From positions 10,582 through 74,581 of the forward strand of contig CAXATO010000016.1 of assembly GCA_963972255.1 (NCBI GenBank): a stretch of DNA of 64,000 nt. The letters run 5' to 3'. Shown here piece after piece: positions 8,941 to 17,356 of this stretch. Numbering within the stretch: position 1 is the stretch's first letter; the number at the start of each line of letters is the position of its first letter. The position numbers were made by a program, and so were the translations under genes. The notes beneath the pieces are model-generated. The model searched no databases. It had not been told where the DNA came from and saw only the letters and a program-made list of their open reading frames with translations. The DNA comes from UBA1479 sp002706405. GTDB taxonomy: Bacteria > Pseudomonadota > Alphaproteobacteria > Rhodospirillales > Casp-alpha2.

Positions 8941-10968
8941 ATGACCAAATCCGACAACCGGCCCCGTGTGGCAGCCTTGGTCGGGCCCTACTTAAGCGGC
9001 AAGACATCTCTGCTCGAAGAAATTCTCCGCCAATGCGGGGTCCTTGACCGTAAGGGATCGGTCAAGGACGGCAATATGGTGGGTGACGGCTCACCCGAAG
9101 CCCGCGCCCGCCAGATGTCCACGGAAATGAATATCGCCAGCGTCACGTACCTGGACGATCCCTGGACCTTCATCGACTGTCCCGGCTCCATCGATCTGCT
9201 GCAGGACGCCCATAACGCCCTCATGATCGCCGATGCCGCCGTGGTGGTTTGCGAGCCGGGGAAGGCCCGGGCCCTGACGGCGGCGCCGATCCTCAAGTTC
9301 CTGGATCAGCATCAGATCCCGCACATCATCTTCATCAACAAAATGGACTCCGCCGAAGCCAGCGTCGCCGAGACCCTGGATGCCTTGCAGGGCTTGTCCG
9401 ACAGCCCCCTGGTGCTGCGCGAAATTCCGCTGCGCGACGGCGGCGACGATGTGACCGGGCATGTCGATCTGGTCTCGGAGCGCGCCTTCCGCTGGCAGGA
9501 GGGCAAGCCGTCGGAATTGATGGAACTGCCCGAGGCGATCAAGGGGCGCGAGGAAATCGCGCGCACGGAACTGCTGGAAAGCCTGGCCGATTTCGACGAT
9601 ACGTTGCTGGAAAAGCTGCTGGAAGACGTGGTGCCGCAGACGGGCGAGGTGTTTGACCATCTGGCAACGGTGCTGCGGGACGCCAAGGCCGTGCCCGTGT
9701 TTTTCGGCTCGGCCGAGCACGGCAACGGCGTGCGCCGCCTGCTCAAGGCGCTGCGGCATGAGGCGCCGGGCCCGGAAACCACGGCCAAACGCCTGGGGGA
9801 GCCGGTATCGGGCGAAGCGGCGGCGCGGGTCTTCAAGACCGTTCACGCCGGCCATGCGGGTAAGCTTTCCTTCGCCCGCGTGTGGTGCGGCGAGATCGCC
9901 GACGGTCTGGCGTCGTTCCAGGGCCGGGTGTCGGGGATGTCGAAGGCCTTCGGCCAAAAGACGGAAAAGGTCGCCAAGGCGGGTGTTGGCGAGGTCGTCG
10001 CCCTCGGCCGCATGGACGCGGTCAAGACCGGCGACCTAGTTTCGGCCACCGGCAAGGCCAAGGGCATGACCTGGCCGCCGCCGCTGACGCCGTTGTTTTC
10101 CATGGCCGTGCATGCGGCCAACCGGGGCGACGAGGTCAAGATGTCGGGTGCGCTCGCCAAGATCATGGAGGAAGACCCCTCGATCTCCCCCGAACACAAT
10201 CCGGATACGGGCGAAATGCTGCTGTGGGGGCAGGGCGAAATGCACCTGATGATCACCCTCGACAGGATGAAGGGCAAATTCCACATCGACGTCGACAGTG
10301 AACGCCCCCAGGTCCCCTACAAGGAAACCATCCGCAAGCCGACCAGCCAGCACGCGCGCCACAAGAAGCAATCGGGCGGGCATGGGGAATTCGGCGACGT
10401 GCACCTGGATATCCGGCCGCTGGCCCGGGGCGAGGGCTTCACCTTCGGCGACACGATCACCGGCGGGGTCGTGCCCAAGCAGTACATCCCGGCGGTCGAG
10501 GCCGGAGTGCGCGAATATCTCGCGCGCGGGCCCTTGGGCTTTCCCGTGGTCGACTTGTCCGTGACCCTGACCGACGGCCAATACCACAACGTGGATTCCT
10601 CGGACATGGCGTTCCGCAAGGCGGCCCAGCAGGCCATGCGTGAAGGCATGCCCAACTGTCAGCCCGTGCTGCTGGAGCCCATTTGCAAGGTCGTCATTTC
10701 CATGCCGTCGGAATTCACCTCGCGCATGCAGCGCCTAGTGTCCGGCCGGCGGGGCCAGATCATGGGCTTTGACGCCAAGCCCGGCTGGGCCGGCTGGGAC
10801 GAGGTCCAGGTTCAATTGCCGCAATCGGAAATGCACGATCTGGTGATCGAACTGCGCTCCATGACCATGGGGGTCGGCACGTTCGAGTGGGTGTTCGATC
10901 ACCTGCAGGAACTGATGGGCAAGGAAGCGGACCAGGTGGTCGCGCAGCGGGCCCAGGCGGCGCAGTAG
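8941..10968 (+). CDS. Divergent elongation factor G paralogue
   Basis: A 675-residue translational GTPase with EF-G domain order. G1 is GPYLSGKT (15-22) and G4 is NKMD (133-136). Switch regions differ from true EF-G: there is no RGIT motif between residues 40 and 75, and the usual DTPGH of G3 is DCPGS (79-83), so the catalytic histidine is a serine. Domain IV ('SGGHGEFGDVHLDIRPL') and domain V ('GRRGQIMGFDAKPGW') are clear. A good GGAGGT ribosome site precedes the ATG. This is the stand-alone alphaproteobacterial EF-G-like family, not fusA of the rps operon; its cellular role is not established. Confidence 0.88.
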   Translation: MTKSDNRPRVAALVGPYLSGKTSLLEEILRQCGVLDRKGSVKDGNMVGDGSPEARARQMSTEMNIASVTYLDDPWTFIDCPGSIDLLQDAHNALMIADAAVVVCEPGKARALTAAPILKFLDQHQIPHIIFINKMDSAEASVAETLDALQGLSDSPLVLREIPLRDGGDDVTGHVDLVSERAFRWQEGKPSELMELPEAIKGREEIARTELLESLADFDDTLLEKLLEDVVPQTGEVFDHLATVLRDAKAVPVFFGSAEHGNGVRRLLKALRHEAPGPETTAKRLGEPVSGEAAARVFKTVHAGHAGKLSFARVWCGEIADGLASFQGRVSGMSKAFGQKTEKVAKAGVGEVVALGRMDAVKTGDLVSATGKAKGMTWPPPLTPLFSMAVHAANRGDEVKMSGALAKIMEEDPSISPEHNPDTGEMLLWGQGEMHLMITLDRMKGKFHIDVDSERPQVPYKETIRKPTSQHARHKKQSGGHGEFGDVHLDIRPLARGEGFTFGDTITGGVVPKQYIPAVEAGVREYLARGPLGFPVVDLSVTLTDGQYHNVDSSDMAFRKAAQQAMREGMPNCQPVLLEPICKVVISMPSEFTSRMQRLVSGRRGQIMGFDAKPGWAGWDEVQVQLPQSEMHDLVIELRSMTMGVGTFEWVFDHLQELMGKEADQVVAQRAQAAQ

Positions 10969-10999
10969 GGCCGTAATCCGGACGTAGGGGAAGGTAGAT

Positions 11000-11032
11000 A
11001 AAAAAACCGCCGGTCTCCTTGCGGAGACCGGC
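11000..11032 (-). terminator. Intrinsic terminator of the candidate small RNA
   Basis: A perfect 10-bp stem (11023-11032 with 11009-11018, loop of four) is followed on the minus strand by seven T residues (11006-11000). The plus side has no T-run, so it serves minus-strand transcription. The nearest minus-strand protein gene ends 325 bases away, which points to an independent RNA. Confidence 0.85.
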
Positions 11033-11200
11033 GAGTTTGACAGGGAGGCTTCACGTCTGGGAGACGTTGGGGCCGCTGGCCTGGGGGGCCAGGGAGCGGT
11101 CCCGGTGCCGGATAAACCACCGGCGGGGTGGGTCTGGGAGGACCCAAAACAGTCTTCGTTGTCACGCCGTTTGGGAGGAATTGGCGTCAACGAGATGCGG
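11000..11200 (-). ncRNA. Candidate small RNA with repeated CUCCC loops
   Basis: Read on the minus strand, this gene-free stretch ends in a textbook intrinsic terminator. It contains a chain of hairpins that expose UCCC or CCUCCC: stem 11183-11187/11164-11168 with CCTCCC in its loop, 11141-11146/11129-11134 (loop CTCCCA), 11095-11099/11073-11077 with CTCCC at its base, and 11062-11067/11053-11058 (loop CCC). A further CCTCCC (11043-11048) lies unpaired before the terminator. The C-rich motif is complementary to Shine-Dalgarno sequences, as in the alphaproteobacterial 'cuckoo'/anti-SD small RNAs. The 5' end is uncertain, between about 11195 and 11225. Confidence 0.65.
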
Positions 11201-11220
11201 GTTATATAAGCCGCTGAGCT

Positions 11221-11296
11221 TGGTATACCAGTCATAAAGCTGCATTCCAGATATGCAATTCACGCATATCTCGTTTGTCCCCCTGCAATTATTGCA
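11221..11296. promoter_or_regulatory. Three palindromes upstream of the small RNA
   Basis: Three inverted repeats lie where a minus-strand small-RNA promoter should be: TGGTATACCA (11221-11230, perfect); AGATATGC with GCATATCT (11249-11256 and 11264-11271, eight-base arms, seven-base gap); and TGCAATTATTGCA (11284-11296, six-base arms). A possible minus-strand promoter is TTGCAT, 16 bases, TATGAC. The palindromes could be operators. None can be assigned to a regulator from sequence alone. Confidence 0.5.
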
Positions 11297-11356
11297 TCTG
11301 GCTAACAAAATTGCGGCATTTGATGTGAATTTTGTGAAGCCGAGAATCGGCGGCGC

Positions 11357-12247
11357 TTAGAAATTTGCCGGGTTCAGGCGGTCGACCAGGAAGTCACGGA
11401 ACACGATGATGCGCTTGGAATTGCGCAATTCCTCCGGATAGACAAAATAGGCCTCGATCGACGGCCCGCGCAATTCCGGCAGGACTTCCTTCAGATTGTC
11501 CGCTTCGCGGCTCATGTAATCGGGCAGGGCGCCGATGCCCAGGCCCGACTGCACGGCACGGTAAATGCCGTAGATGGAATTCACCCGCAGCACCGGTTCC
11601 CGCGATTCCCCCGGTTTGGCGCCGGCGGTCAGCAGCCAGTTGAGATTCTCCACCGGCGGCCGGGCGTCGTCGCCGTAGACGACCAGATCGTGGTCGTCCA
11701 GATCCTGGGGCCGGGTCGGCGTGCCGTGTTCGGCCAGATACTCTTCCGACGCATAGACATGGTAGTTCATGGTCATGATGTAGCGCTGGATCAAATCCGG
11801 CTGCTTCGGCGGGGCCAGGCGGATGGCGACATCGGCCTGGCGCATGCTGAGGTCCAGTTCCGTATCGGCCAAAACCAACGACACGGCGATGTCGGGATAA
11901 AGGGTCTTGAACTCGCGCATTCGCGGCGTCAGCCAGATGGATCCGAAGGCGACCGTGGTCGTCACCTTCAAGGGCCCTTGGGCCGCGTCCTTGTTGTCGG
12001 CGATCCGGGCTTCGACCATGGCCAGCTTGGAAAACACGTCATGGGCCGTGCGGAACAGCAGTTCGCCCTGTTCCGTCAGGATCAGGCCGCGCGCGTGGCG
12101 GTGGAACAGCGGTACGCGAAGGTTTTCTTCAAGCGCGCTGACCTGGCGGCTGACCGCCGATTGGCTGAGGTGCAAATCTTCGCCGGCGCGGGTAAAGCTG
12201 CCCGCTTCGGCGACGGCATGAAATACCCGAAGTTTGTCCCAGTCCAT
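11357..12247 (-). CDS. LysR-family transcriptional regulator
   Basis: A 296-residue LysR protein: winged HTH at residues 1-60 ('FHAVAEAGSFTRAGEDLHLSQSAVSRQVSALEENL') and a periplasmic-binding-like effector domain from about 90 ('LKVTTTVAFGSIWLTPRMREF'). It follows trxB on the same strand after 69 bases, an arrangement that suggests cotranscription with thioredoxin reductase. The effector is unknown. Its 3' end runs into the promoter region of the candidate small RNA without a visible terminator. Confidence 0.93.
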   Translation of the reverse strand: MDWDKLRVFHAVAEAGSFTRAGEDLHLSQSAVSRQVSALEENLRVPLFHRHARGLILTEQGELLFRTAHDVFSKLAMVEARIADNKDAAQGPLKVTTTVAFGSIWLTPRMREFKTLYPDIAVSLVLADTELDLSMRQADVAIRLAPPKQPDLIQRYIMTMNYHVYASEEYLAEHGTPTRPQDLDDHDLVVYGDDARPPVENLNWLLTAGAKPGESREPVLRVNSIYGIYRAVQSGLGIGALPDYMSREADNLKEVLPELRGPSIEAYFVYPEELRNSKRIIVFRDFLVDRLNPANF

Positions 12248-12316
12248 GGGAAAATGCCCCCTGATCGGCCCGTTGTCGATGCGCTCCCTTGTTGCACCCG
12301 GGTCGGTTGTTGCGGC

Positions 12317-13297
12317 CTATTCGGCCGCGGCTTGCTGCGCTTCCAGTGCGGCGAGAAAGTGTTCCGCCTCCAACGCCGCCATGCAGCCGGTCCCGGCCGC
12401 GGTAATTGCCTGCCGGAACACCTTGTCCTGGACGTCGCCGGCGGCGAACACGCCCGGAATGTTGGTTTTGGTGCTGTCCGGTTTGGTCAGAATATAGCCT
12501 TCGTCGTCCATGTCGACCTGGCCTTTGAACAAACTGGTGTTGGGATCATGGCCGATGGCGATGAACACGCCGTCGGCGGCGCGTTCCGTGATCTCGCCGG
12601 TCTTGGCGTTGCGCAGTTTCATGCCCGTCACGCCCGGAGGGTTGCTGCCGCCCAGGACCTCATCCAGGACGGTGTCCCAGATCACCTCGATCTTGTCGTT
12701 CTTGAACAGGCGGTCCTGCATGATCTTTTCCGCCCGCAATTCGTCGCGGCGGTGGATCAAGGTCACGCGCGAGGCGAAATTGGTCAGGAACAAGGCTTCC
12801 TCGACCGCCGTGTTGCCGCCGCCGATTACGGCGACTTCCTTGCCGCGGTAGAAAAATCCGTCGCAGGTGGCACAGGCGGACACGCCGAAGCCCATGAATT
12901 TTTCCTCGGACGGCAGACCCAGCCAGCGCGCGCTGGCGCCCGTGGCGATGACCAGGGTGTCGCCGGTGTAGACCGTGCCCGAATCGCCGACGGCGCGGAA
13001 CGGCCGGGATTTCAGATCGACTTCCATGATCGTGTCTTCGACCATTTCCGTGCCCACGTTCTTGGCCTGCTCGAACATCTGTTCCATCAACCAGGGGCCC
13101 TGGATGGGTTCGGCGAAGCCGGGATAGTTTTCGACCTCGGTGGTGATGGTCAATTGGCCGCCCGGCTGCAGGCCGCGCACCAGCAGGGGCGACAAATTGG
13201 CGCGGGCGGCATAGACGGCGGCCGTATAGCCGGCGGCGCCGGAGCCGATGATCAGGACTTTGGTATGGCGGGGGGCGGTATCGGAAGCGGCGGGCAT
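12317..13297 (-). CDS. trxB: Thioredoxin-disulfide reductase
   Basis: A 326-residue FAD/NADPH enzyme that reduces thioredoxin. The FAD site is GSGAAG near residue 18, the redox disulfide is CATC (C142, C145), the NADPH site is GGGNTAVEEAL near 160 and HRRDELRA selects NADPH; the C-terminal FAD motif 'GVFAAGDVQD' is present. About ten residues at the N-terminus form a short Ala-rich extension. It is transcribed away from the Lrp gene and is followed by a LysR regulator. Confidence 0.97.
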   Translation of the reverse strand: MPAASDTAPRHTKVLIIGSGAAGYTAAVYAARANLSPLLVRGLQPGGQLTITTEVENYPGFAEPIQGPWLMEQMFEQAKNVGTEMVEDTIMEVDLKSRPFRAVGDSGTVYTGDTLVIATGASARWLGLPSEEKFMGFGVSACATCDGFFYRGKEVAVIGGGNTAVEEALFLTNFASRVTLIHRRDELRAEKIMQDRLFKNDKIEVIWDTVLDEVLGGSNPPGVTGMKLRNAKTGEITERAADGVFIAIGHDPNTSLFKGQVDMDDEGYILTKPDSTKTNIPGVFAAGDVQDKVFRQAITAAGTGCMAALEAEHFLAALEAQQAAAE

Positions 13298-13473
13298 GGA
13301 GCGATCTACCTTTTGAACGAGAATACGGGGGGCCGTGTCTGCCCAGAATCCACGGCGGACGGGGGCCTAAGATAAGTGCGCCCCGGCCGCCGTGCAAGGA
13401 CAAGCGGCCCGGCCGGACGACCGTCGGCATGGGGTGAAAGGCGGCTGCCGGTGACGGGGCTTTCCCCCGCGGT

Positions 13474-13504
13474 CGTTATAATATAATTTCGCAATAAAAT
13501 TACG
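13474..13504. promoter_or_regulatory. AT-rich promoter/operator before the Lrp gene
   Basis: A conspicuous AT-rich block in GC-rich surroundings, 27-57 bases upstream of the Lrp-family start. It holds two overlapping TATAAT hexamers (13477-13482 and 13482-13487) and an inverted AATTT/AAATT pair (13485-13489, 13497-13501). Lrp proteins usually autoregulate from such sites; that role is inferred here. Confidence 0.45.
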
Positions 13505-13530
13505 CCGTGCCCGAGGGTTAGGAAACGATC

Positions 13531-14025
13531 ATGCAGCGCGTGAAATTGGACAAGATTGACCGGCGTATCCTGCGCGACCTGCAGGCCGACGGTCGCATGA
13601 CCAATGTGGAACTGTCGAAGCGGGCCGGTATTTCGGCGCCGCCTTGCCTGCGCCGGGTTCGCGCCCTAGAGGAAGCGGGCTTCATCCGCGGCTATCACGC
13701 CGACCTGGAGCCCAAGATGCTGGGCTTCAACGTCACCGTGTTCGCCCAGGTCGGGCTGAATTCCCAGGCCGAACACGATCTGGAGGCCTTCGAGGATGCC
13801 GTGCGGGCCTGGCCCCAGGTGCGGGAGTGCCACATGCTGGCGGGGGAAACGGATTTCCTGCTGAAGGTGGTCGCCGCCGATTGGGACGCCTATCAGGAGT
13901 TCCTCACCACCAAGTTGACCGCCGCGCCCAACGTCAGCCATGTCAAATCGGCGCTGTCGATTCGCGCGTCCAAGGCCAAGCCGGGCGTGCCGGTGGACAT
14001 CGACGCGCCCGACGACACGGATTAG
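13531..14025 (+). CDS. Lrp/AsnC-family transcriptional regulator
   Basis: A 164-residue feast-or-famine regulator. The N-terminal HTH spans about residues 5-60 ('IDRRILRDLQADGRMTNVELSKRAGISAPPCLRRVRALEEAGFI') and the RAM effector/oligomerisation domain about 70-150. It is divergent from trxB across a 233-base gap that contains an AT-rich promoter block. Family members sense amino acids such as leucine, lysine or proline. The target is unknown; both its own gene and trxB are possible. The last 12 residues are an acidic tail. Confidence 0.93.
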   Translation: MQRVKLDKIDRRILRDLQADGRMTNVELSKRAGISAPPCLRRVRALEEAGFIRGYHADLEPKMLGFNVTVFAQVGLNSQAEHDLEAFEDAVRAWPQVRECHMLAGETDFLLKVVAADWDAYQEFLTTKLTAAPNVSHVKSALSIRASKAKPGVPVDIDAPDDTD

Positions 14026-14042
14026 GCGTCGTCCATCACCGT

Positions 14043-15122
14043 TCAGCCGTCCAGACGATAACGTTTCCTGGCCCCCTCGGCCCAGGCCATGCCGTGGCCG
14101 GGCAGGGTGGGCAGGGCCATGCTGCCGTTCTCGGTTCTGGCCGCGATGTCGAACAGGGGCTCGAGCAGGGGAAAGTCCTCCAGCCAGGTGACGTTGGGTT
14201 GCGCCGCCGCCAGATGGATGAACAGCGACGGCAGGAAATGCGGCGCGACCGGCAGGCCGAAGGACTCGGCCGCCCGCGCTGCCGCCAGGCATGGTGTCAG
14301 CCCGCCCATCATCGCCAGATCCGGTTGCAGGACGTGCAGGGCGCCCGAGGTCAGATAGGGCATGACCTCGGCCATGCCCTGCAGGTGTTCGCCCGCGGCA
14401 ATGGCGACCGGCGAGGCCGCCGCCAGACGGGCGAAGGCACCGGCGTCGCCGGCCGGCAGGGGTTCCTCCAGCCACAGGCATCCGGCGTCGGCGCAGGCCG
14501 CCGCCAGATGCAGGGCCGAGGCCGGATCGCATTTCTCGTTCACGTCGGCCATCAGACGCACCCGGTCGGGCAGGGTGGCGCGCAGGGTGCTCAGCCGGGC
14601 GCCGTCCGTGCCGTCCCCGGAAAGGCGCGGCTTGACCCCGGCGAATCCTTGGGCGACCTGGGCCAGGGCCAGATCACGGCTTTCCTCCGGGCTGTGGTCC
14701 GGGCGATGATCGGCCGAGCCGTAGACGGGCAGGTCGCGCGCGGTGCCGCCCATGGCGATGCCCAAGGGCAGGTTCAGGCGCCGAGCGTGCAGATCCCAGG
14801 CCGCCACGTCGATGGCCGCCATGGCCAGGTTGTGGGCCCCCCGGCCGATACGGTTGAGGGACCCGGCCATGTGCCGCCACAGCGCTTCCGGCGTATGGGC
14901 GGCCTGACCTTGGACGCGGGTTTCCAAAAGGTCGCGCGCCGCCGCCAGGACGACCCCGGCGCCGCCGTTCAGGCAATAGCTGAACCCCGTGCTGGTGGCG
15001 CCGTCGCTGTCCGTCAGGTCGACGGCCAGGACATCGATCCGGGCCACGCCGGACCCGCCCACGGGGCGGTCCAGCGGCAGGCGCAGCAGCTCGGCGGTAA
15101 ACGCGGTGATCGTTGGGGTCAT
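14043..15122 (-). CDS. Enolase-superfamily enzyme (mandelate racemase type)
   Basis: A 359-residue member of the mandelate racemase/muconate lactonising group. Metal ligands are D193 ('MADVNEK'), E219 ('LWLEEPL') and E245 ('AAGEHLQ'). The general-base elements are K164 in a KPR motif (K-x-R where many relatives have K-x-K) and a D268/H295 dyad ('QPDLAMMGG', 'PHFLPS'). This pattern suits a sugar-acid dehydratase or an epimerase; the substrate cannot be named. Its start overlaps the stop of the upstream Sel1 gene by four bases (ATGA), so the two are coupled. Confidence 0.85.
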   Translation of the reverse strand: MTPTITAFTAELLRLPLDRPVGGSGVARIDVLAVDLTDSDGATSTGFSYCLNGGAGVVLAAARDLLETRVQGQAAHTPEALWRHMAGSLNRIGRGAHNLAMAAIDVAAWDLHARRLNLPLGIAMGGTARDLPVYGSADHRPDHSPEESRDLALAQVAQGFAGVKPRLSGDGTDGARLSTLRATLPDRVRLMADVNEKCDPASALHLAAACADAGCLWLEEPLPAGDAGAFARLAAASPVAIAAGEHLQGMAEVMPYLTSGALHVLQPDLAMMGGLTPCLAAARAAESFGLPVAPHFLPSLFIHLAAAQPNVTWLEDFPLLEPLFDIAARTENGSMALPTLPGHGMAWAEGARKRYRLDG

Positions 15123-15979
15123 TTGCTCATGGCTTCCAGTATCTGTTTGGCGATGGGTGAACCGGCGGCCCGGGCCCGGGTGATCGCGACCATCGCTTGG
15201 CCGCGGTTGGGCGCCGTGCCGCGCCCGGTCAGGTAGGCCTGCCCGACCATGGCGAGGGCGTCCGCATGGCCCTGCTCGCCCGCCTGTTTGTACCAGGCGA
15301 GGGCGGCTTCGGCATCTTCCGGAACGCCGTCGCCCGTATCCAGCCGGCGCGCGTACTCATATTGGCTGTCACGATGGCCCAGCTTCGCCGCGCGGTGGAA
15401 GGCCTCGGCGGCGACCTCCGGCAGGCGCGGCACGCCATGGCCGAGGGCGAAGCTCTGGCCGATCCGGAAATAGGCGGCTTGGCGGTCGATGGCTTGGCTT
15501 TGGGCTTCCGTGGCCACCAAATCGTCGAGACCGGCGAGCGCCTTTTCGGCCACGGCCTGCTTCATTTCCGCGGCCCGCGGCTGGCCGCGTGCCGCCGCCC
15601 GCGACAACAGGCGGTATCCCTTCACCGCGTCCTGTTCGACCCCGATGCCGCGCATGTGGAACCAGCCCAGCATGGTGGTGGCGTACAAGTGGCCCTGGTC
15701 GGCGGCCATGCCGTACCAGCGGGCCGCTTCGCCAAAGTCCGCCGCGGTGCCTTGGCCGCGGGCATACATCCCGGCGATCAGGGCCTGAGCTTCGGCATCA
15801 CCGCCTTCGGCGGTGGGCTTCAGTTCCTTGAAGGCGGTGGCGAAATCGCCGGCGTTATAGGCGGCCTCGGCCTCGGCCAGCCCGGCCTGGGCCGGCCGGG
15901 CCGCGCCGACAAGGACGACGGCGGCCAGAATCGCGGCTCGTGAAAGCAGACGTCGCCTTGGGGACAATCCCAATGCCAC
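15119..15979 (-). CDS. Secreted Sel1-repeat (TPR-like) protein
   Basis: A 286-residue protein with a signal peptide ending near residue 32 (ARPAQA) followed by about five Sel1-like repeats of 36 residues ('GDAEAQALIAGMYARGQGTAADFGEAARWYGMAADQGHLYATTMLGWFHMRGIG' and similar). Sel1 repeats are protein-interaction solenoids. The export signal places it in the periplasm or at the outer membrane. The overlap with the enolase-superfamily gene suggests coexpression, with no obvious functional link between the two. Confidence 0.85.
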   Translation of the reverse strand: MALGLSPRRRLLSRAAILAAVVLVGAARPAQAGLAEAEAAYNAGDFATAFKELKPTAEGGDAEAQALIAGMYARGQGTAADFGEAARWYGMAADQGHLYATTMLGWFHMRGIGVEQDAVKGYRLLSRAAARGQPRAAEMKQAVAEKALAGLDDLVATEAQSQAIDRQAAYFRIGQSFALGHGVPRLPEVAAEAFHRAAKLGHRDSQYEYARRLDTGDGVPEDAEAALAWYKQAGEQGHADALAMVGQAYLTGRGTAPNRGQAMVAITRARAAGSPIAKQILEAMSK

Positions 15980-15990
15980 CTGTCCGGCGG

Positions 15991-17193
15991 TCAGCTCAAG
16001 TTGGCGCAGGCCCGCTGGATGCGCTGGCAGGCGTCTTCCAGCAGGTCCGTGGCCGTGGCGTAGGAAATCCGGAAATGCGGTTCCAGCCCGAACGCGGCCC
16101 CGTGCACGGCGGCAACCCCTTCGGATTCCAGAACGTAGGTCACGAAATCCTCATCGTTCTTGACGACCTGGCCCGACGGTGTCTTTTTGCCGATGGTGCC
16201 GGCGCAGGACGGATAGACGTAAAACGCCCCTTCCGGCGTGGCGCAGGAAAGACCGTTGGCCTGGTTCAGCATGCTGACGACGAGATCGCGGCGTTGCTTG
16301 AATACGGCGTTGTTCTGTTCGATGAAATCCTGCGGGCCGTTCAGGGCGGCCACGGCGGCGGCCTGCGATACGGCGGCCGTATGGGTGATGCCCTGGGACT
16401 GGATCATGGTCATGGCCTTGACCAGTTCCTTCGGGGCGCCGCAATAACCGACACGCCAGCCGGTCATGCAATAGGCCTTGGACATGCCGTTCATGGTCAC
16501 GATGCGGTCGTACAGCTTGGGTTCGACCTGGGCCATGGTGGTGAACTGAAAGCCGTCATAGACCAGCTTTTCATAAATGTCGTCGCAGAAGATCCAGACA
16601 TGCGGATGCTGCAACAGGACATCGGTCAGGGCCTTAATCTCGTCGCGGGTATAAGCGCCGCCGGTCGGGTTCGACGGCGAGTTGAAGACCAGCCATTTGG
16701 TTTTCGGGGTGATCGCCGCGTCGAGCTGTTCCGGCTTCAGCTTGAAGTTGTTTTCGGCGCTGCACTGAACGACCTTCACTTCGGCGCCGAACATCAGCGG
16801 AATGTCCGCGTAGGACACCCAATAGGGGGCCGGCACGATGACCTCGTCACCCGGATTGATGGTCGCCATGAAAGCGTTGAAGATCACCGGCTTGCCGCCG
16901 CAGCTGACGTGAATCTGGTCGCGGGCGTAATCCAGGCCGCTGTCGCGCTTGAACTTGGCGATAATGGCGTCCTGCAGTTCCGGAATGCCGTTGACCGCCG
17001 TATAGCGGGTCATGCCGGCGTCGAGCGCCTTTTTCGCCGCCTCGATGATGTGCTGGGGCGTGTCGAAATCGGGTTCACCCGCGCCCAGGCCGATGACGTC
17101 CTTGCCCTGGGCCTTCAGGTCGTTGGCCTTCTGGGTGACGGCGATGGTGGGGGACGGTTTGATGGCGGCAAGGCGGTCGGCGAGGAAAGCCAT
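15991..17193 (-). CDS. aatA: Aspartate aminotransferase, class I PLP enzyme
   Basis: A 400-residue class I/II aminotransferase that interconverts aspartate/2-oxoglutarate and oxaloacetate/glutamate. PLP contacts are visible: NPTG at about 175-178, 'FCDDIYEKLVYDG' around 203-213 and the Schiff-base lysine K239 in 'NGMSKAYCMTGWRVGY'. The opening 'MAFLADRLAAIKPSPTIAV' fixes the start at 17193, although the frame stays open for 80 more codons upstream. The sequence fits the Ib subgroup common in alphaproteobacteria, some of which also use prephenate; that activity is not resolved here. Confidence 0.93.
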   Translation of the reverse strand: MAFLADRLAAIKPSPTIAVTQKANDLKAQGKDVIGLGAGEPDFDTPQHIIEAAKKALDAGMTRYTAVNGIPELQDAIIAKFKRDSGLDYARDQIHVSCGGKPVIFNAFMATINPGDEVIVPAPYWVSYADIPLMFGAEVKVVQCSAENNFKLKPEQLDAAITPKTKWLVFNSPSNPTGGAYTRDEIKALTDVLLQHPHVWIFCDDIYEKLVYDGFQFTTMAQVEPKLYDRIVTMNGMSKAYCMTGWRVGYCGAPKELVKAMTMIQSQGITHTAAVSQAAAVAALNGPQDFIEQNNAVFKQRRDLVVSMLNQANGLSCATPEGAFYVYPSCAGTIGKKTPSGQVVKNDEDFVTYVLESEGVAAVHGAAFGLEPHFRISYATATDLLEDACQRIQRACANLS

Positions 17194-17294
17194 GATCGGG
17201 TCCTTGTATTTGATCCATGGGGCAAGGGCAGCGGCCCGGTTTCGGGCCGCTCGGAGACTACGCTGCCCATTTGTTTCAGGCAAGACACGCAATG

Positions 17295-17330
17295 AAAAAC
17301 GCCGGGAAGCGGCCAAGGCCTCCCGGCGTT
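17295..17330 (-). terminator. Intrinsic terminator after the sulfhydrylase gene
   Basis: TCCCGGCGTT (17321-17330) pairs perfectly with AACGCCGGGA (17298-17307), 13-base loop; the minus strand continues with a run of five T (17299-17295). It lies 27 bases after the stop of the O-acetylhomoserine sulfhydrylase gene and separates it from the aminotransferase gene. Confidence 0.8.
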
Positions 17331-17356
17331 GTTCAATGACCTTGGGGTCTCGGCGG

